Assembly: GCA_021790295.1 (NCBI GenBank)
Contig: JAJYIC010000126.1
Span: 1-7,032, forward strand
From: Pseudomonadota bacterium
GTDB taxonomy: Bacteria; Pseudomonadota; Alphaproteobacteria; ATCC43930; CGMCC-115725
Length of the DNA stretch: 7,032 nt
Reading direction: 5' to 3'
Below, one piece after another: positions 1 through 6,671 of the stretch; the first letter of the stretch is position 1, and every line of letters starts with the position of its first letter. The position numbers and the translations under genes are program-made. Under the pieces are notes generated by a model. It was not told the DNA's origin, ran no database searches, and saw only the letters and a program-made list of their open reading frames with translations.

Positions 1-64
1 AACTGCGCGGGTAATAGGCGGCGAAGGAAACTCTTTCGGGTAAGGGAACGGCCAGGGAAACGGA

Positions 65-745
65 TTACATCGCCGTTTGCCGCCGATGCAGATAAGCGGT
101 CGCGATCATCGGTTCCAAAAAGGCAAGCTCTGCCTTCGTGTCGTAACCGTAGATAAGCGTATTGGTAAAGGGGTGTCCGTGGAACTCCGGCCCCGCCGCC
201 GGCACCGCATGGAGGCCCATCCTGTCCACGACCTCGGCTGGGGGCGGGATCACATAGCCGGAGGGCATCAGCACGCTTGCCGGCAAGGTGAGGCGGGCCT
301 TGCCGCTTTTCCCCGGACGAGGAGGGTGAATGTGAAGCTGCGCGTGCCGGCTGATGAGGTAAAAGTGGAAATCAAAATGCGCGACCGTATAGATCCCCGG
401 CGGCGGGTGCCCCAATGGATGCCAATCGATCATGACGTGATCGAAACCGGTCGCCGGCGCCCCTTTTGGAAATTCGAGATCATAATGCCAGTCGAGGGCG
501 GGATCCGGTGACGGTTTTGGCGGTAATCCCTCCATCATGGCGGGGGTGAATTCGAGGCCAATGGCGAGGGGCCTATGGGCCGCTGAAGCCAGCACGACGA
601 TGCGGGCGCGGCCGCGGCCGATCGCGACCGCGGGCCCGAGATAGCGGCGCACGGAAGCCGCCTTGCCCCCGGCGCCGTTCGCGGCTGAAACCGCGGGCAG
701 AAAAAACCAGGCGAGAGCCATCAGCAAAGAAGCGAATCTGGTCAT
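65..745 (-). CDS. Exported TTHB210-like (DUF5602-type) protein, function unknown
   Basis: Encodes 226 aa. An in-frame ORF continues upstream, but the ATG at 745 is preferred because GGGAGGA lies 5 nt before it and a signal peptide begins there: a hydrophobic segment at residues 4-21 ending V-S-A, with likely signal peptidase I cleavage after Ala21. The mature protein should be periplasmic or secreted. The core (about 85-140) is rich in His (87, 103, 109, 113, 123, 127, 134, 138, 140) and includes the block HFDFHFYLI at 123-131. A C-terminal block, FTNTLIYGYD then FLEPMI, lies at 193-214. By memory of the family this combination matches TTHB210-like/DUF5602 proteins, whose biochemical role is not established. 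The clustered histidines could bind a metal, which is inference only. It is the last of three same-strand genes, 128 nt behind the GNAT gene. Confidence is high that it is a real exported protein and moderate on the family name. Confidence 0.82.
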   Translation of the reverse strand: MTRFASLLMALAWFFLPAVSAANGAGGKAASVRRYLGPAVAIGRGRARIVVLASAAHRPLAIGLEFTPAMMEGLPPKPSPDPALDWHYDLEFPKGAPATGFDHVMIDWHPLGHPPPGIYTVAHFDFHFYLISRHAQLHIHPPRPGKSGKARLTLPASVLMPSGYVIPPPAEVVDRMGLHAVPAAGPEFHGHPFTNTLIYGYDTKAELAFLEPMIATAYLHRRQTAM

Positions 746-873
746 GACGTTCCTCCCTTTTGTCATCGCCAAGCGGTCGATCCCAAAGCGCCGCCTCAGC
801 GATTGATTGGAAACTCTTTTGCCGATCGAGGCCGGCAGCGAATGCCGCCGCTCCCCAGTCGTAGAAATGCGGG

Positions 874-1731
874 TTAATAAAGAACCGAAGGCAGATAGGC
901 GCCTTGCGGCTCGTTGTAGAGGCCGATCGTCATCAGGGTCATCTGCATGACGAGACGGAGACCCTTGTCGAGGCACCAGCGGAAGACCTCGTAATTGCGA
1001 GTCGGCAAAAGAAAACCGGGGCCGGAAAACGCCGCGGCCGAGGCGATGAGGGCCTCGAGGTCGCGGTTCGTCTCGGCGACCGCATGAGCGAAAAAACCGA
1101 TCCCCGTGGCGTAGCCGGTGATGCGGCCCCGGTGCAAAACGACAACGGCTTCACCCGCGGCGATCTTTTCCTCGACCTCGCCCGCGCGTTCGAAACCGTG
1201 GACCTTGCGGCAGAGTTCGTTGCACGCATTTCTGTCTTCCGCCTCTGCCTGGCGCAGCTCGTAACCGGGAAAAGAAACCGCAAGAGCGGGTCCTTGCAGG
1301 AGCGAAAGCGGCTCTCGCGTCACAAAACCGAGGCTCGTGTAAAGGGAAAGCGAGCGGTTGTGATAAGCGGCTTGCACGAGGCGGATGCCGGCGGCGTTGC
1401 GGGCCTCGGCCTCTTCCATCACCGCCCGCATCAGACGCCTGCCGAGCCCGCGGTTTTGCGCTTGCGGAGAGACCGAAATGGGACCGATCCCGGCGATCGA
1501 AGACCTGAGGTCGATGAAATTGCTGCCGGCGATCCGGCCCTCCTCTTCGGCCACCACCCCATGAAAACCGGGGGCGGCGATCAGCATCGAAAGAAGGTCG
1601 GTTGCGATCTCGACCGAAGGGAAATCGCGCGGAAAATTGTGACGGTCGGCAAGGGTCTGGAAGGCGCTGAAGAGGATGCGGCCGAGTTCGCCCGCATCCT
1701 GCGGACGCGCAAGGCGCAAGCCGAGTGCCAT
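874..1731 (-). CDS. Two-domain GNAT family N-acetyltransferase
   Basis: Encodes 285 aa and is predicted to move an acetyl group from acetyl-CoA to an amine; the substrate is unknown. The N-terminal GNAT domain (about 4-140) shows the acetyl-CoA pyrophosphate-binding motif A, with Q92-x-x-G95-x-G97 in QNRGLG after the ISVSP strand. The motif B region follows, with N125, L129-Y130 and LGF at 134-136. The second half (157-285) looks like a degenerate GNAT-like domain without a clear Q-x-x-G-x-G/A loop and ends in GAYLPSVLY. The start at 1731 is chosen because AGGGAGA lies 5 nt upstream and the domain begins right after it; a TTG at 1782 would add 17 residues with no family support. It lies 90 nt behind the alcohol dehydrogenase on the same strand, so co-transcription is possible. 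The protein appears cytosolic, with no signal peptide or membrane segment. Confidence 0.9.
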   Translation of the reverse strand: MALGLRLARPQDAGELGRILFSAFQTLADRHNFPRDFPSVEIATDLLSMLIAAPGFHGVVAEEEGRIAGSNFIDLRSSIAGIGPISVSPQAQNRGLGRRLMRAVMEEAEARNAAGIRLVQAAYHNRSLSLYTSLGFVTREPLSLLQGPALAVSFPGYELRQAEAEDRNACNELCRKVHGFERAGEVEEKIAAGEAVVVLHRGRITGYATGIGFFAHAVAETNRDLEALIASAAAFSGPGFLLPTRNYEVFRWCLDKGLRLVMQMTLMTIGLYNEPQGAYLPSVLY

Positions 1732-1821
1732 TTCTGTCTCCCTGTCGTTCGGTTTCTTTATCCTCCGAAATATAGCGCGCAAAAGCCGGGCGGCAAAGCC
1801 GGCCGTCGGCGGCAGGGGGTC

Positions 1822-2805
1822 TCAGGGAACGAGGACGGCGGCGCCTTCGAGACGGCCTTCGCGCAGATCGGCAAGCGCCTCGTTCGCCTTTTCGAGAGGG
1901 TAGGCGACGGTCTCGACCTTGACCCCCGCTTTTGGCGCGAGCGCGAGAAATTCCTCGCCGTCGCGCCGCGTCAGATTGGCGACCGAGCGGAGGACCCGCT
2001 CTTCCCATAAAAGGCGGTAGGGAAAGGCCGGTATGTCGCTCATATGGATGCCGCCGCAGACGACCGTGCCGCCTTTGCGGGTGGCGGCAAGAGCCCGAGG
2101 GACAAGAGCCCCGACCGGGGCGAAGATGAGCGCCGCATCCAAAGGTTCGGGCGCAGGCGCCGTCGAGTCGCCGGCCCACTCGGCGCCTTTTCTCAAGGCG
2201 AAATCCTGCGCCGCGCGGTCTCCGGGGCGGGTAAAGGCGAAAACCCTTCTCCCCTGGTAAAGCGCCACCTGGGCGATGATGTGCGCCGCCGCGCCAAAAC
2301 CGTAAATCCCGAGGCGCTCGGCCTTTCCCGCCATCTTGAGGCTGCGATAGCCGATGAGGCCGGCGCACATTAGAGGGGCCGCTTCGACATCGCCCAAAGC
2401 CTCGGGAACGGCAAAAGCGTAACGCTGATCGGCGAGGGTGAATTCGGCATAACCGCCGTCGCGCTGATAGCCGGTAAAAAGCGCGCGGTCGCACAAATTC
2501 TCCCGCCCCGAAAGGCAGAATGCGCAAACCCCGCAGGTAGAGCCAAGCCAGGGCACCCCCACCCGCGCGCCGATCGCAAAGCGTTCGACCCCTTCGCCTT
2601 TTTCGACCACCCTGCCGATGATCTCGTGACCGGGAACGAGAGGCAGTTTGGGCCGCGGCAATTCGCCGTCGACAATGTGGAGATCGGTGCGGCAGACGGC
2701 GCAGGCCGAAACCTTGACCAGGATCTCGCCCGCGCCGGGCTGCGGCAACGGGAGTTCGGCCGCGGCAAGAGGCTCTTTCACCTGCCGCAAAAGCTCTACC
2801 CGCAT
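1822..2805 (-). CDS. Zinc-dependent alcohol dehydrogenase family protein (TIGR02822-like)
   Basis: Encodes 327 aa, a cytosolic medium-chain dehydrogenase/reductase expected to interconvert an alcohol and an aldehyde with NAD(P). Catalytic zinc ligands are visible: Cys38 (CRTDLH), His60-Glu61 in the GHEIIGRVV signature, and probably Cys147 (LMCAGLIGY). The structural zinc site is intact as C91-x2-C94-x2-C97-x7-C105. The Rossmann fold starts at about 166 with the GFGAAAH turn (169-175). Length and the blocks VCRTDLH, CDRALFTGY and GGIHMSDIPAFPY match the subfamily recalled as TIGR02822 (about 329 aa). FTRPGD at the end of the second Rossmann strand, rather than an Asp, may favour NADPH, but this is uncertain. 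The ATG at 2805 is chosen because AAAGGGA lies 5 nt upstream; an extension to 2886 adds only non-family residues. It is the first gene of the minus-strand trio and is divergent from the aas-like gene. The physiological alcohol cannot be deduced. Confidence 0.93.
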   Translation of the reverse strand: MRVELLRQVKEPLAAAELPLPQPGAGEILVKVSACAVCRTDLHIVDGELPRPKLPLVPGHEIIGRVVEKGEGVERFAIGARVGVPWLGSTCGVCAFCLSGRENLCDRALFTGYQRDGGYAEFTLADQRYAFAVPEALGDVEAAPLMCAGLIGYRSLKMAGKAERLGIYGFGAAAHIIAQVALYQGRRVFAFTRPGDRAAQDFALRKGAEWAGDSTAPAPEPLDAALIFAPVGALVPRALAATRKGGTVVCGGIHMSDIPAFPYRLLWEERVLRSVANLTRRDGEEFLALAPKAGVKVETVAYPLEKANEALADLREGRLEGAAVLVP

Positions 2806-2827
2806 CCTTTTCCCTTTTGCCGGCCCT

Positions 2828-2845
2828 AAAAAGCGGGCTCCCCGC
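2828..2845 (-). terminator. Intrinsic-terminator-like hairpin in the dehydrogenase leader
   Basis: Read on the minus strand, GCGGG-GAG-CCCGC forms a 5-bp all-GC stem with a 3-nt loop and is followed at once by TTTTT. It ends 22 nt before the dehydrogenase ATG. The shape is that of a small factor-independent terminator, but the stem is short. It could end minus-strand transcription coming from further right, or attenuate the dehydrogenase transcript. The sequence alone does not decide between these. Confidence 0.35.
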
Positions 2846-2856
2846 ACTCTCTTCGC

Positions 2857-2886
2857 ATTCTTTTCGCCCCCGCCATTCGAAATCAA
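2857..2886 (-). promoter_or_regulatory. Weak sigma70-like promoter candidate for the dehydrogenase
   Basis: On the minus strand, TTGATT (2886-2881) is separated by 18 nt from AAGAAT (2862-2857), which keeps the important second A and last T of a -10 box. The predicted start would be near 2850, about 45 nt before the ATG and right in front of the GC hairpin. The match is modest and alphaproteobacterial promoters vary, so this is only a candidate. Confidence 0.2.
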
Positions 2887-2961
2887 CCCTTCTCGCTTCG
2901 GCGAAAAAGCGCAAACGGGGAAAGGGTCGCGCGGCGCGCGACAAGGGGATAAGAGAGGCTC

Positions 2962-3037
2962 CTAATGTCCCGATTCTGAAATTCGCATGATCTCACTATC
3001 GGCAACGAGGCGGATTTCAGAATCGAAAGGACACTAG
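2962..3037. repeat. Long imperfect inverted repeat (arm A), TA-flanked
   Basis: Positions 2971-2986 (CGATTCTGAAATTCGC) pair with 3010-3025 (GCGGATTTCAGAATCG) at 15 of 16 positions, the odd one being a G-T wobble, around a 23-nt spacer. Outside this, CTAATGTCC (2962-2970) pairs with GGACACTAG (3029-3037) at 8 of 9 positions, with three extra A bases on the right. A TA dinucleotide sits near each outer end (2963-2964 and 3035-3036), so the unit between them is 70 nt. A pairing of this length is unlikely by chance and fits terminal inverted repeats of a miniature mobile element; a transcribed hairpin or protein-binding site is the alternative. Confidence 0.75.
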
Positions 3038-3128
3038 CAAGATACTGATTCATAGTGTTGTTTTGGTTTCGGGGTTGGCCTGGAGCTGGATATCCGGTGA
3101 TCTTGCGAACCTCACAACTACGACACTA
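2963..3128. mobile_element. Putative MITE or IS630/Tc1-type relic, TA-bounded
   Basis: The stretch is less GC-rich than its surroundings and is bounded by TA at both ends. The left end (2960-2986) matches the reverse complement of the right end (3105-3131) at 18 of 27 positions, including the terminal CCTA, TGTC and the inner TTCGC. Inside lie two TA-bounded units of similar size: 2965-3034, with strong arms, and 3055-3126, with weaker arms. They are joined by 16 nt flanked by ACACTA and TAGTGT. GACACTAG occurs at both 3030-3037 and 3122-3129. No transposase ORF is present. IS630-family elements are known to target TA, often within CTAG, so a non-autonomous relative or decayed pair of elements is plausible; this is inference. 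The right end is 83 nt from the aas-like start codon, so the insertion may have displaced or supplied promoter sequence. Confidence 0.45.
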
Positions 3129-3193
3129 GGGGGAAAAAGCCTTATTTGAGAGCGGCGGCGGGCGTCGCGAGGCGAGGGCGGCTCTCCTCGCGC

Positions 3194-3203
3194 GAAGGAG
3201 GAC
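3194..3203 (+). promoter_or_regulatory. Ribosome binding site deciding the aas-like start
   Basis: GAAGGAGGAC ends 5 nt before the ATG at 3209. It contains a near-perfect anti-16S complement and so selects this ATG over a TTG at 3146, which lies in the same frame but has no comparable site and would add 21 arginine- and alanine-rich residues before the first membrane segment. Confidence 0.8.
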
Positions 3204-3208
3204 GGGCG

Positions 3209-6200
3209 ATGGCAAAAGAGTTCGCGCTGTTGCGCGCGCGGCGTTTTCTGCCGCTCTTCCTTGTTCATTTCGCCGGCAGTTTTATTCTGGCCCTTCTCGC
3301 CTCTTTTGTCGCCGCAGAAAGAGAAGGCCTTTGGCTTGCCGCCACCGCGATCGTCCTTTCTTTCCTCCTTTTGACGCCGATCGCGGGTGCGCTTGCCGAC
3401 CGCACCCCTCTTGCGCCGCTTTTGCGGCTGATAAAGTTGGGCGCGCTTTTGGCCGGTTTCGCGGCGGCTTTCGCGCTTTTGGCGGGAAGCGGGCTTTGGG
3501 CGCTCGCTCTCCTCTTCGCCCTTTCGGCCGCGTCTTCTTTAGGAAGCCCCGCCTTATACGCCTTTCTGCCGCGCGGGCTTCGAGGAGGGGAAGTCGGCTG
3601 CGGGGCAGCGCTTCTTTTTTCCGCGGGCTTTCTCGGCGCATTTTTCGGTCTTCTCGCCGGGACTCTGCCCGCTTCCGCCGCCGCCCTTTTCCTCGCGCTT
3701 GGCGCGGTGGCTGCTTTCCTCTCCACCATTTTTCTCCCCTCTCTTCCGGCTGCGGCGAGCGATCTTGCGGTCGGCGCCAATTTTTTGCGGGCGGCGAGGG
3801 AGGGGATGCGCCTTTCCGCAGATAGCGAAAGAAGGCGGCTTTCTCTTTTTCTCGGCGCGTGGTTTTGGCTAACGGCGGGCGCCCTTTTCGCCGCGACGGC
3901 CTCTTTCGGCGCCGATCCCCTATTCGCATGTGCTTTTGCGGCGCTCGGGCTCTCTTTCGGGGCGGTTGTGGAAGCGGTCTTCGCGGGGGCGGAGCGCGGC
4001 GCTCTAAGCGTCCCGGGGGCGGCTTTTCTCTTCGCGCTTTTTCTTTTCGCGCTTCCGCTCGCGGCCAAAGGCGGCGTTCTTTTTTATCTCGATTTGACGG
4101 GCGGAGCAATCGCCGCAGGCTTCTTTCTCACTCCCCTTTATAGGATCGCGGCCGAAGAGGGCGATCAAAGGTCGGGGGGACGCCTCGCAGCCGCCGCCAG
4201 CTTCGCCGCGGCGCTCTCCTTTCTCTTCGGGCTCTTGGGAGCGGGGGCGGCCCTTTTTCTCGGATTGGGGCCAAAGGCGATCGCGATCCTCCTCGGCGCG
4301 GGCAGCCTTGTCGCCTCCTTGCGGGCGCTCGAACTTTTGCCGCCGCCGGTCCTGCGCGCTTTTGGCCGCACGCTTTTCCGCCTGGCCTACCGGGTCGAGG
4401 TTTTCGGCGCCGAGAACCTCGAGGCGGCGGGAGACAGGGCGGTCATCGTTCCGAACCATGTCTCCTTTCTCGACGGCCCTCTCATCGCCTCCTTTCTTCA
4501 AGGAAATCCGGTCTACGCCATCGATCCCGCCCAGTTCCGCCGCTGGTGGGCGCGCCCCTTCCTTGCCGCGGTCGAAGGCTTTGTCGTCGATCCGAGCCAT
4601 CCGATGTCGGCGAAATCGCTGATCCGCGCGATCGAAGGCGGCCGACGCGCGGTCATCTTTGCTGAAGGGCGCATCAATCTGACGGGCGCGGCTTTGATGA
4701 AGATTTACGAAGGGCCGGCGATGGTCGCCGACAAGGCCGCGGCAAAGATCGTGCCGGTGCGTCTCGACGGCCCCGAATTCTCGCCTTTCTCGCGCCTTTC
4801 CGGGCGTCTCCGGCGCCGCCTTTTCCCGGCCATCACGATCACCATTCTGGAGCCGCGCGCCCTTCTCGTGCCCGACGGTTTGCGCGGGCGCGCGCGGCGC
4901 CGGCGGGCGGGGCTTTCGCTTTACGACGCGATGGCGGAGATGATGGCGCGGCGGGGGGATCGCGAAAGCCTTTACGCCGAACTTCTCGTGGCGCGTCGAA
5001 ACCACGTCCGAAGGCGCGCCATCTGCGAAGATGCGACGGCAGGAGCGCTTTCCTACGATCGCCTGATCGCTTCGAGCGAGATCCTCGGCCGGCGCTTTGC
5101 GCGGCGGACGGCGCGCCGGGAATTCGTCGGGGTCATGCTGCCGACCTCGGTCGCCGCCTCGATCACCTTTCTTGCGCTTTCGGCATGGGGCCGCGTACCG
5201 GCGATGCTCAATTTCACCGCCGGTCCCGAAGGCGTTCTTTCCGCTTGCCGCACGGCCGGCCTGCGCCTCGTCGTGACCTCGCGGCGCTTTGTAGAGGCGG
5301 CGCGGCTTGCCCCCGTCGCCGAGCGCCTTCAGGGGGAGTTGACTCTCCTCTGGCTCGAGGATCTGCGCCAAGAGATCGGCTTCTTCGAACGCGTTTTGGG
5401 CGTTTTCTCGGTCCCCTTTGCGGGAAGGCGCCACCGCCGGCTCTTGGTCGCCCGCGCCGAGCCCGCCGTCGTCCTTTTCACCTCGGGCAGCGAAGGCGCA
5501 CCGAAAGGGGTCGTTCTCTCGCACGGCAATCTGTTAGCCAACCGCCGCCAGAACTGGGCGCGCATCGATTTCACCCCCGCCGACCGCGTCCTCAACGCGC
5601 TCCCCCTTTTTCACAGTTTCGGTCTCATGGGCGGGTTTGTCCTGCCTCTTCTTTCGGGAGTTCCGGTCTTTTTCTATCCCTCTCCTCTTCATTACCGCAC
5701 CGTTCCCGAGATTTCCTACGCCATAGGCGCAACCATTCTTTTCGGTACGGATACTTTTCTTATGGGCTACGCGAAGCGCGCCAATCCTTATGATTTTTAT
5801 GCTTTGCGCCTGCTCTTTTCGGGCGGTGAGCCGGTGCGCGAGGAGACCCGCAGGCTGTGGTTCGAGCGTTTCGGCAAGCGCATTCTCGAAGGCTATGGGG
5901 TGACCGAATGCGGTCCCGTCATCGCCGTCAACACGGCGATGCATTTCCGCTCCGGTTCCCTCGGCCGCCTTGTGCCTTTGCTCGAATGGCGCCTCGAACC
6001 GGTTTCAGGGATCGGCCGCGGCGGCCGGCTTTTCCTGCGCGGACCCAATGTCATGCTCGGCTATCTGCGCAGCGAGCGGCCAGGGATTCTGGAGCCGCCT
6101 CGAGAGGGCTGGCATGACACGGGAGACGTCATCGCCTTCGATGAGGAAGGTTATCTCTGGTTTCTGGGGCGCCTCAAACGTTTTGCCAAGGTTGCCGGAG

Positions 6201-6520
6201 AGATGGTCGCGCTCGCGACCGCTGAGCGTATCGCCGAAACCGCTTATCCCGAAACGAGGCACGCGGTCGTCGCGGTTGCCGACCGGGAGCGCGGAGAGGC
6301 GCCGATCCTCGTCACCGAAGGGCGCGGGGTGGCGCGGCAAAAGCTTTTCGAAGCCGCGCGCTCTCTCGGCCTTTCGGAACTCGCGGTGGCGCGCGAGGTG
6401 ATCGAGGTCGAACATGTGCCTGTTCTCGGCACCGGGAAGCCCGATTATCCCGCCGTCTTGAGCCTCGTCGAAAAGGCGCGAGCCGAGGCCGGCGCGAGAG
6501 CGAGCCGCGGGGGCGAATAG
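3209..6520 (+). CDS. aas: LplT-PlsC-acyl-ACP synthetase fusion (acyl-[ACP]-phospholipid O-acyltransferase)
   Basis: Encodes 1103 aa with three modules. Residues 1 to about 380 form an MFS transporter like LplT, with many hydrophobic helices and a loop motif GALADRTPLAPLLR (60-73), which should flip lysophospholipids across the inner membrane. Residues about 385-560 form a PlsC-type acyltransferase, with NHVSFLD (His417, Asp422; H-x4-D), FAEGRINLTG (Glu486) and MKIYEG (497-502), as in E. coli Aas. Residues about 590-1090 form an AMP-forming acyl-ACP synthetase, with TSGSEGAPKG (758-767), GYGVTE (895-900), HDTGD (969-973) and the adenylation lysine in GTGKPDY (Lys1077). The family activates a fatty acid onto ACP and re-acylates 2-acyl-glycerophosphoethanolamine. 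In E. coli LplT and Aas are separate proteins; here flippase and both enzymes are one chain, a form found in other alphaproteobacteria. All key residues look intact. It stands alone on its strand, divergent from the dehydrogenase and 196 nt before gyrA. Confidence 0.95.
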   Translation: MAKEFALLRARRFLPLFLVHFAGSFILALLASFVAAEREGLWLAATAIVLSFLLLTPIAGALADRTPLAPLLRLIKLGALLAGFAAAFALLAGSGLWALALLFALSAASSLGSPALYAFLPRGLRGGEVGCGAALLFSAGFLGAFFGLLAGTLPASAAALFLALGAVAAFLSTIFLPSLPAAASDLAVGANFLRAAREGMRLSADSERRRLSLFLGAWFWLTAGALFAATASFGADPLFACAFAALGLSFGAVVEAVFAGAERGALSVPGAAFLFALFLFALPLAAKGGVLFYLDLTGGAIAAGFFLTPLYRIAAEEGDQRSGGRLAAAASFAAALSFLFGLLGAGAALFLGLGPKAIAILLGAGSLVASLRALELLPPPVLRAFGRTLFRLAYRVEVFGAENLEAAGDRAVIVPNHVSFLDGPLIASFLQGNPVYAIDPAQFRRWWARPFLAAVEGFVVDPSHPMSAKSLIRAIEGGRRAVIFAEGRINLTGAALMKIYEGPAMVADKAAAKIVPVRLDGPEFSPFSRLSGRLRRRLFPAITITILEPRALLVPDGLRGRARRRRAGLSLYDAMAEMMARRGDRESLYAELLVARRNHVRRRAICEDATAGALSYDRLIASSEILGRRFARRTARREFVGVMLPTSVAASITFLALSAWGRVPAMLNFTAGPEGVLSACRTAGLRLVVTSRRFVEAARLAPVAERLQGELTLLWLEDLRQEIGFFERVLGVFSVPFAGRRHRRLLVARAEPAVVLFTSGSEGAPKGVVLSHGNLLANRRQNWARIDFTPADRVLNALPLFHSFGLMGGFVLPLLSGVPVFFYPSPLHYRTVPEISYAIGATILFGTDTFLMGYAKRANPYDFYALRLLFSGGEPVREETRRLWFERFGKRILEGYGVTECGPVIAVNTAMHFRSGSLGRLVPLLEWRLEPVSGIGRGGRLFLRGPNVMLGYLRSERPGILEPPREGWHDTGDVIAFDEEGYLWFLGRLKRFAKVAGEMVALATAERIAETAYPETRHAVVAVADRERGEAPILVTEGRGVARQKLFEAARSLGLSELAVAREVIEVEHVPVLGTGKPDYPAVLSLVEKARAEAGARASRGGE

Positions 6521-6525
6521 CCTCC

Positions 6526-6548
6526 AAAAAAGGGCAGGGGCTGCCCTT
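6526..6548 (-). terminator. Terminator hairpin with its U-tract on the minus strand
   Basis: AAGGGCAG (6530-6537), loop GGG, and CTGCCCTT (6541-6548) form a perfect 8-bp stem. Only two T bases follow on the plus strand, but an A6 run (6526-6531) precedes it. Read on the minus strand this is a stem followed by six T bases, a good intrinsic terminator shape. It begins 5 nt after the aas-like stop codon. It may end the aas-like mRNA weakly, mainly through the stem, while stopping antisense transcription from the gyrA side more strongly. Confidence 0.55.
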
Positions 6549-6600
6549 GCGCGCATGGCTCTTAGGCGCCAGAAAGGCGGCAATCCCGCCCGAAATGTCC

Positions 6601-6610
6601 TATTTATAAG
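6601..6610 (+). promoter_or_regulatory. AT-rich patch, possible gyrA -10 region
   Basis: TATTTATAAG is the only clearly AT-rich stretch in the GC-rich gap before gyrA and could be a -10 region. No convincing -35 box stands 16-18 nt upstream, so this rests on composition and position alone. A start just downstream would give gyrA a leader of about 100 nt. Confidence 0.22.
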
Positions 6611-6629
6611 GGGCGCGGCGGCGCGCGAA

Positions 6630-6671
6630 GGCGCCGGCGGGAGGCGCCCGTTGCGGCTCCCCTGAAGCCGC
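6630..6671 (+). promoter_or_regulatory. Two tandem small hairpins in the gyrA leader
   Basis: GGCGCC (6630-6635) can pair with GGCGCC (6643-6648) around a 7-nt loop. GCGGCT (6653-6658) can pair with AGCCGC (6666-6671), also around a 7-nt loop. The two stems are equal in length, 4 nt apart, and end 45 nt before the proposed gyrA start. Short GC stems are common in GC-rich DNA, so a regulatory role is uncertain. Confidence 0.25.

Noticed and set aside
1..64. Possible gene end or start at the left edge
   Set aside because: Short open frames exist on the minus strand but have no start codon, ribosome binding site or recognisable peptide.
833..847. CGGCA-GCGAA-TGCCG hairpin between the GNAT gene and the exported protein
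   Set aside because: Only a 5-bp stem with no U-tract on either strand; too weak to call a terminator.
746..976. N-terminal extension of the exported protein upstream of 745
   Set aside because: It would bury the signal peptide, overlap the end of the GNAT gene, and ignore the strong GGGAGGA site at 751-757.
904..2010. 368-aa plus-strand open frame opposite the GNAT gene
   Set aside because: Antisense to conserved GNAT motifs; no domain and no clear ribosome binding site.
1151..2944. 597-aa minus-strand open frame across the dehydrogenase and GNAT genes
   Set aside because: It is out of frame with both well-supported genes on the same strand and is Arg-rich without family features.
3103..3131. 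TTGCGA plus CTAGGG as a promoter for the aas-like gene
   Set aside because: The spacing is 17 nt but the -10 match is poor, and the sequence is better explained as the end of the inverted-repeat element.
3265..4109. Two overlapping minus-strand frames of about 270 aa opposite the flippase module
   Set aside because: Lys/Arg/Ala/Pro-rich products arising from the pyrimidine-rich coding strand; no start signals or domains.
4004..5524. 506-aa minus-strand open frame inside the aas-like gene
   Set aside because: It is antisense to conserved PlsC and AMP-ligase motifs, has a low-complexity Arg/Glu/Lys-rich composition and no recognisable domain; it is a GC-rich shadow frame.
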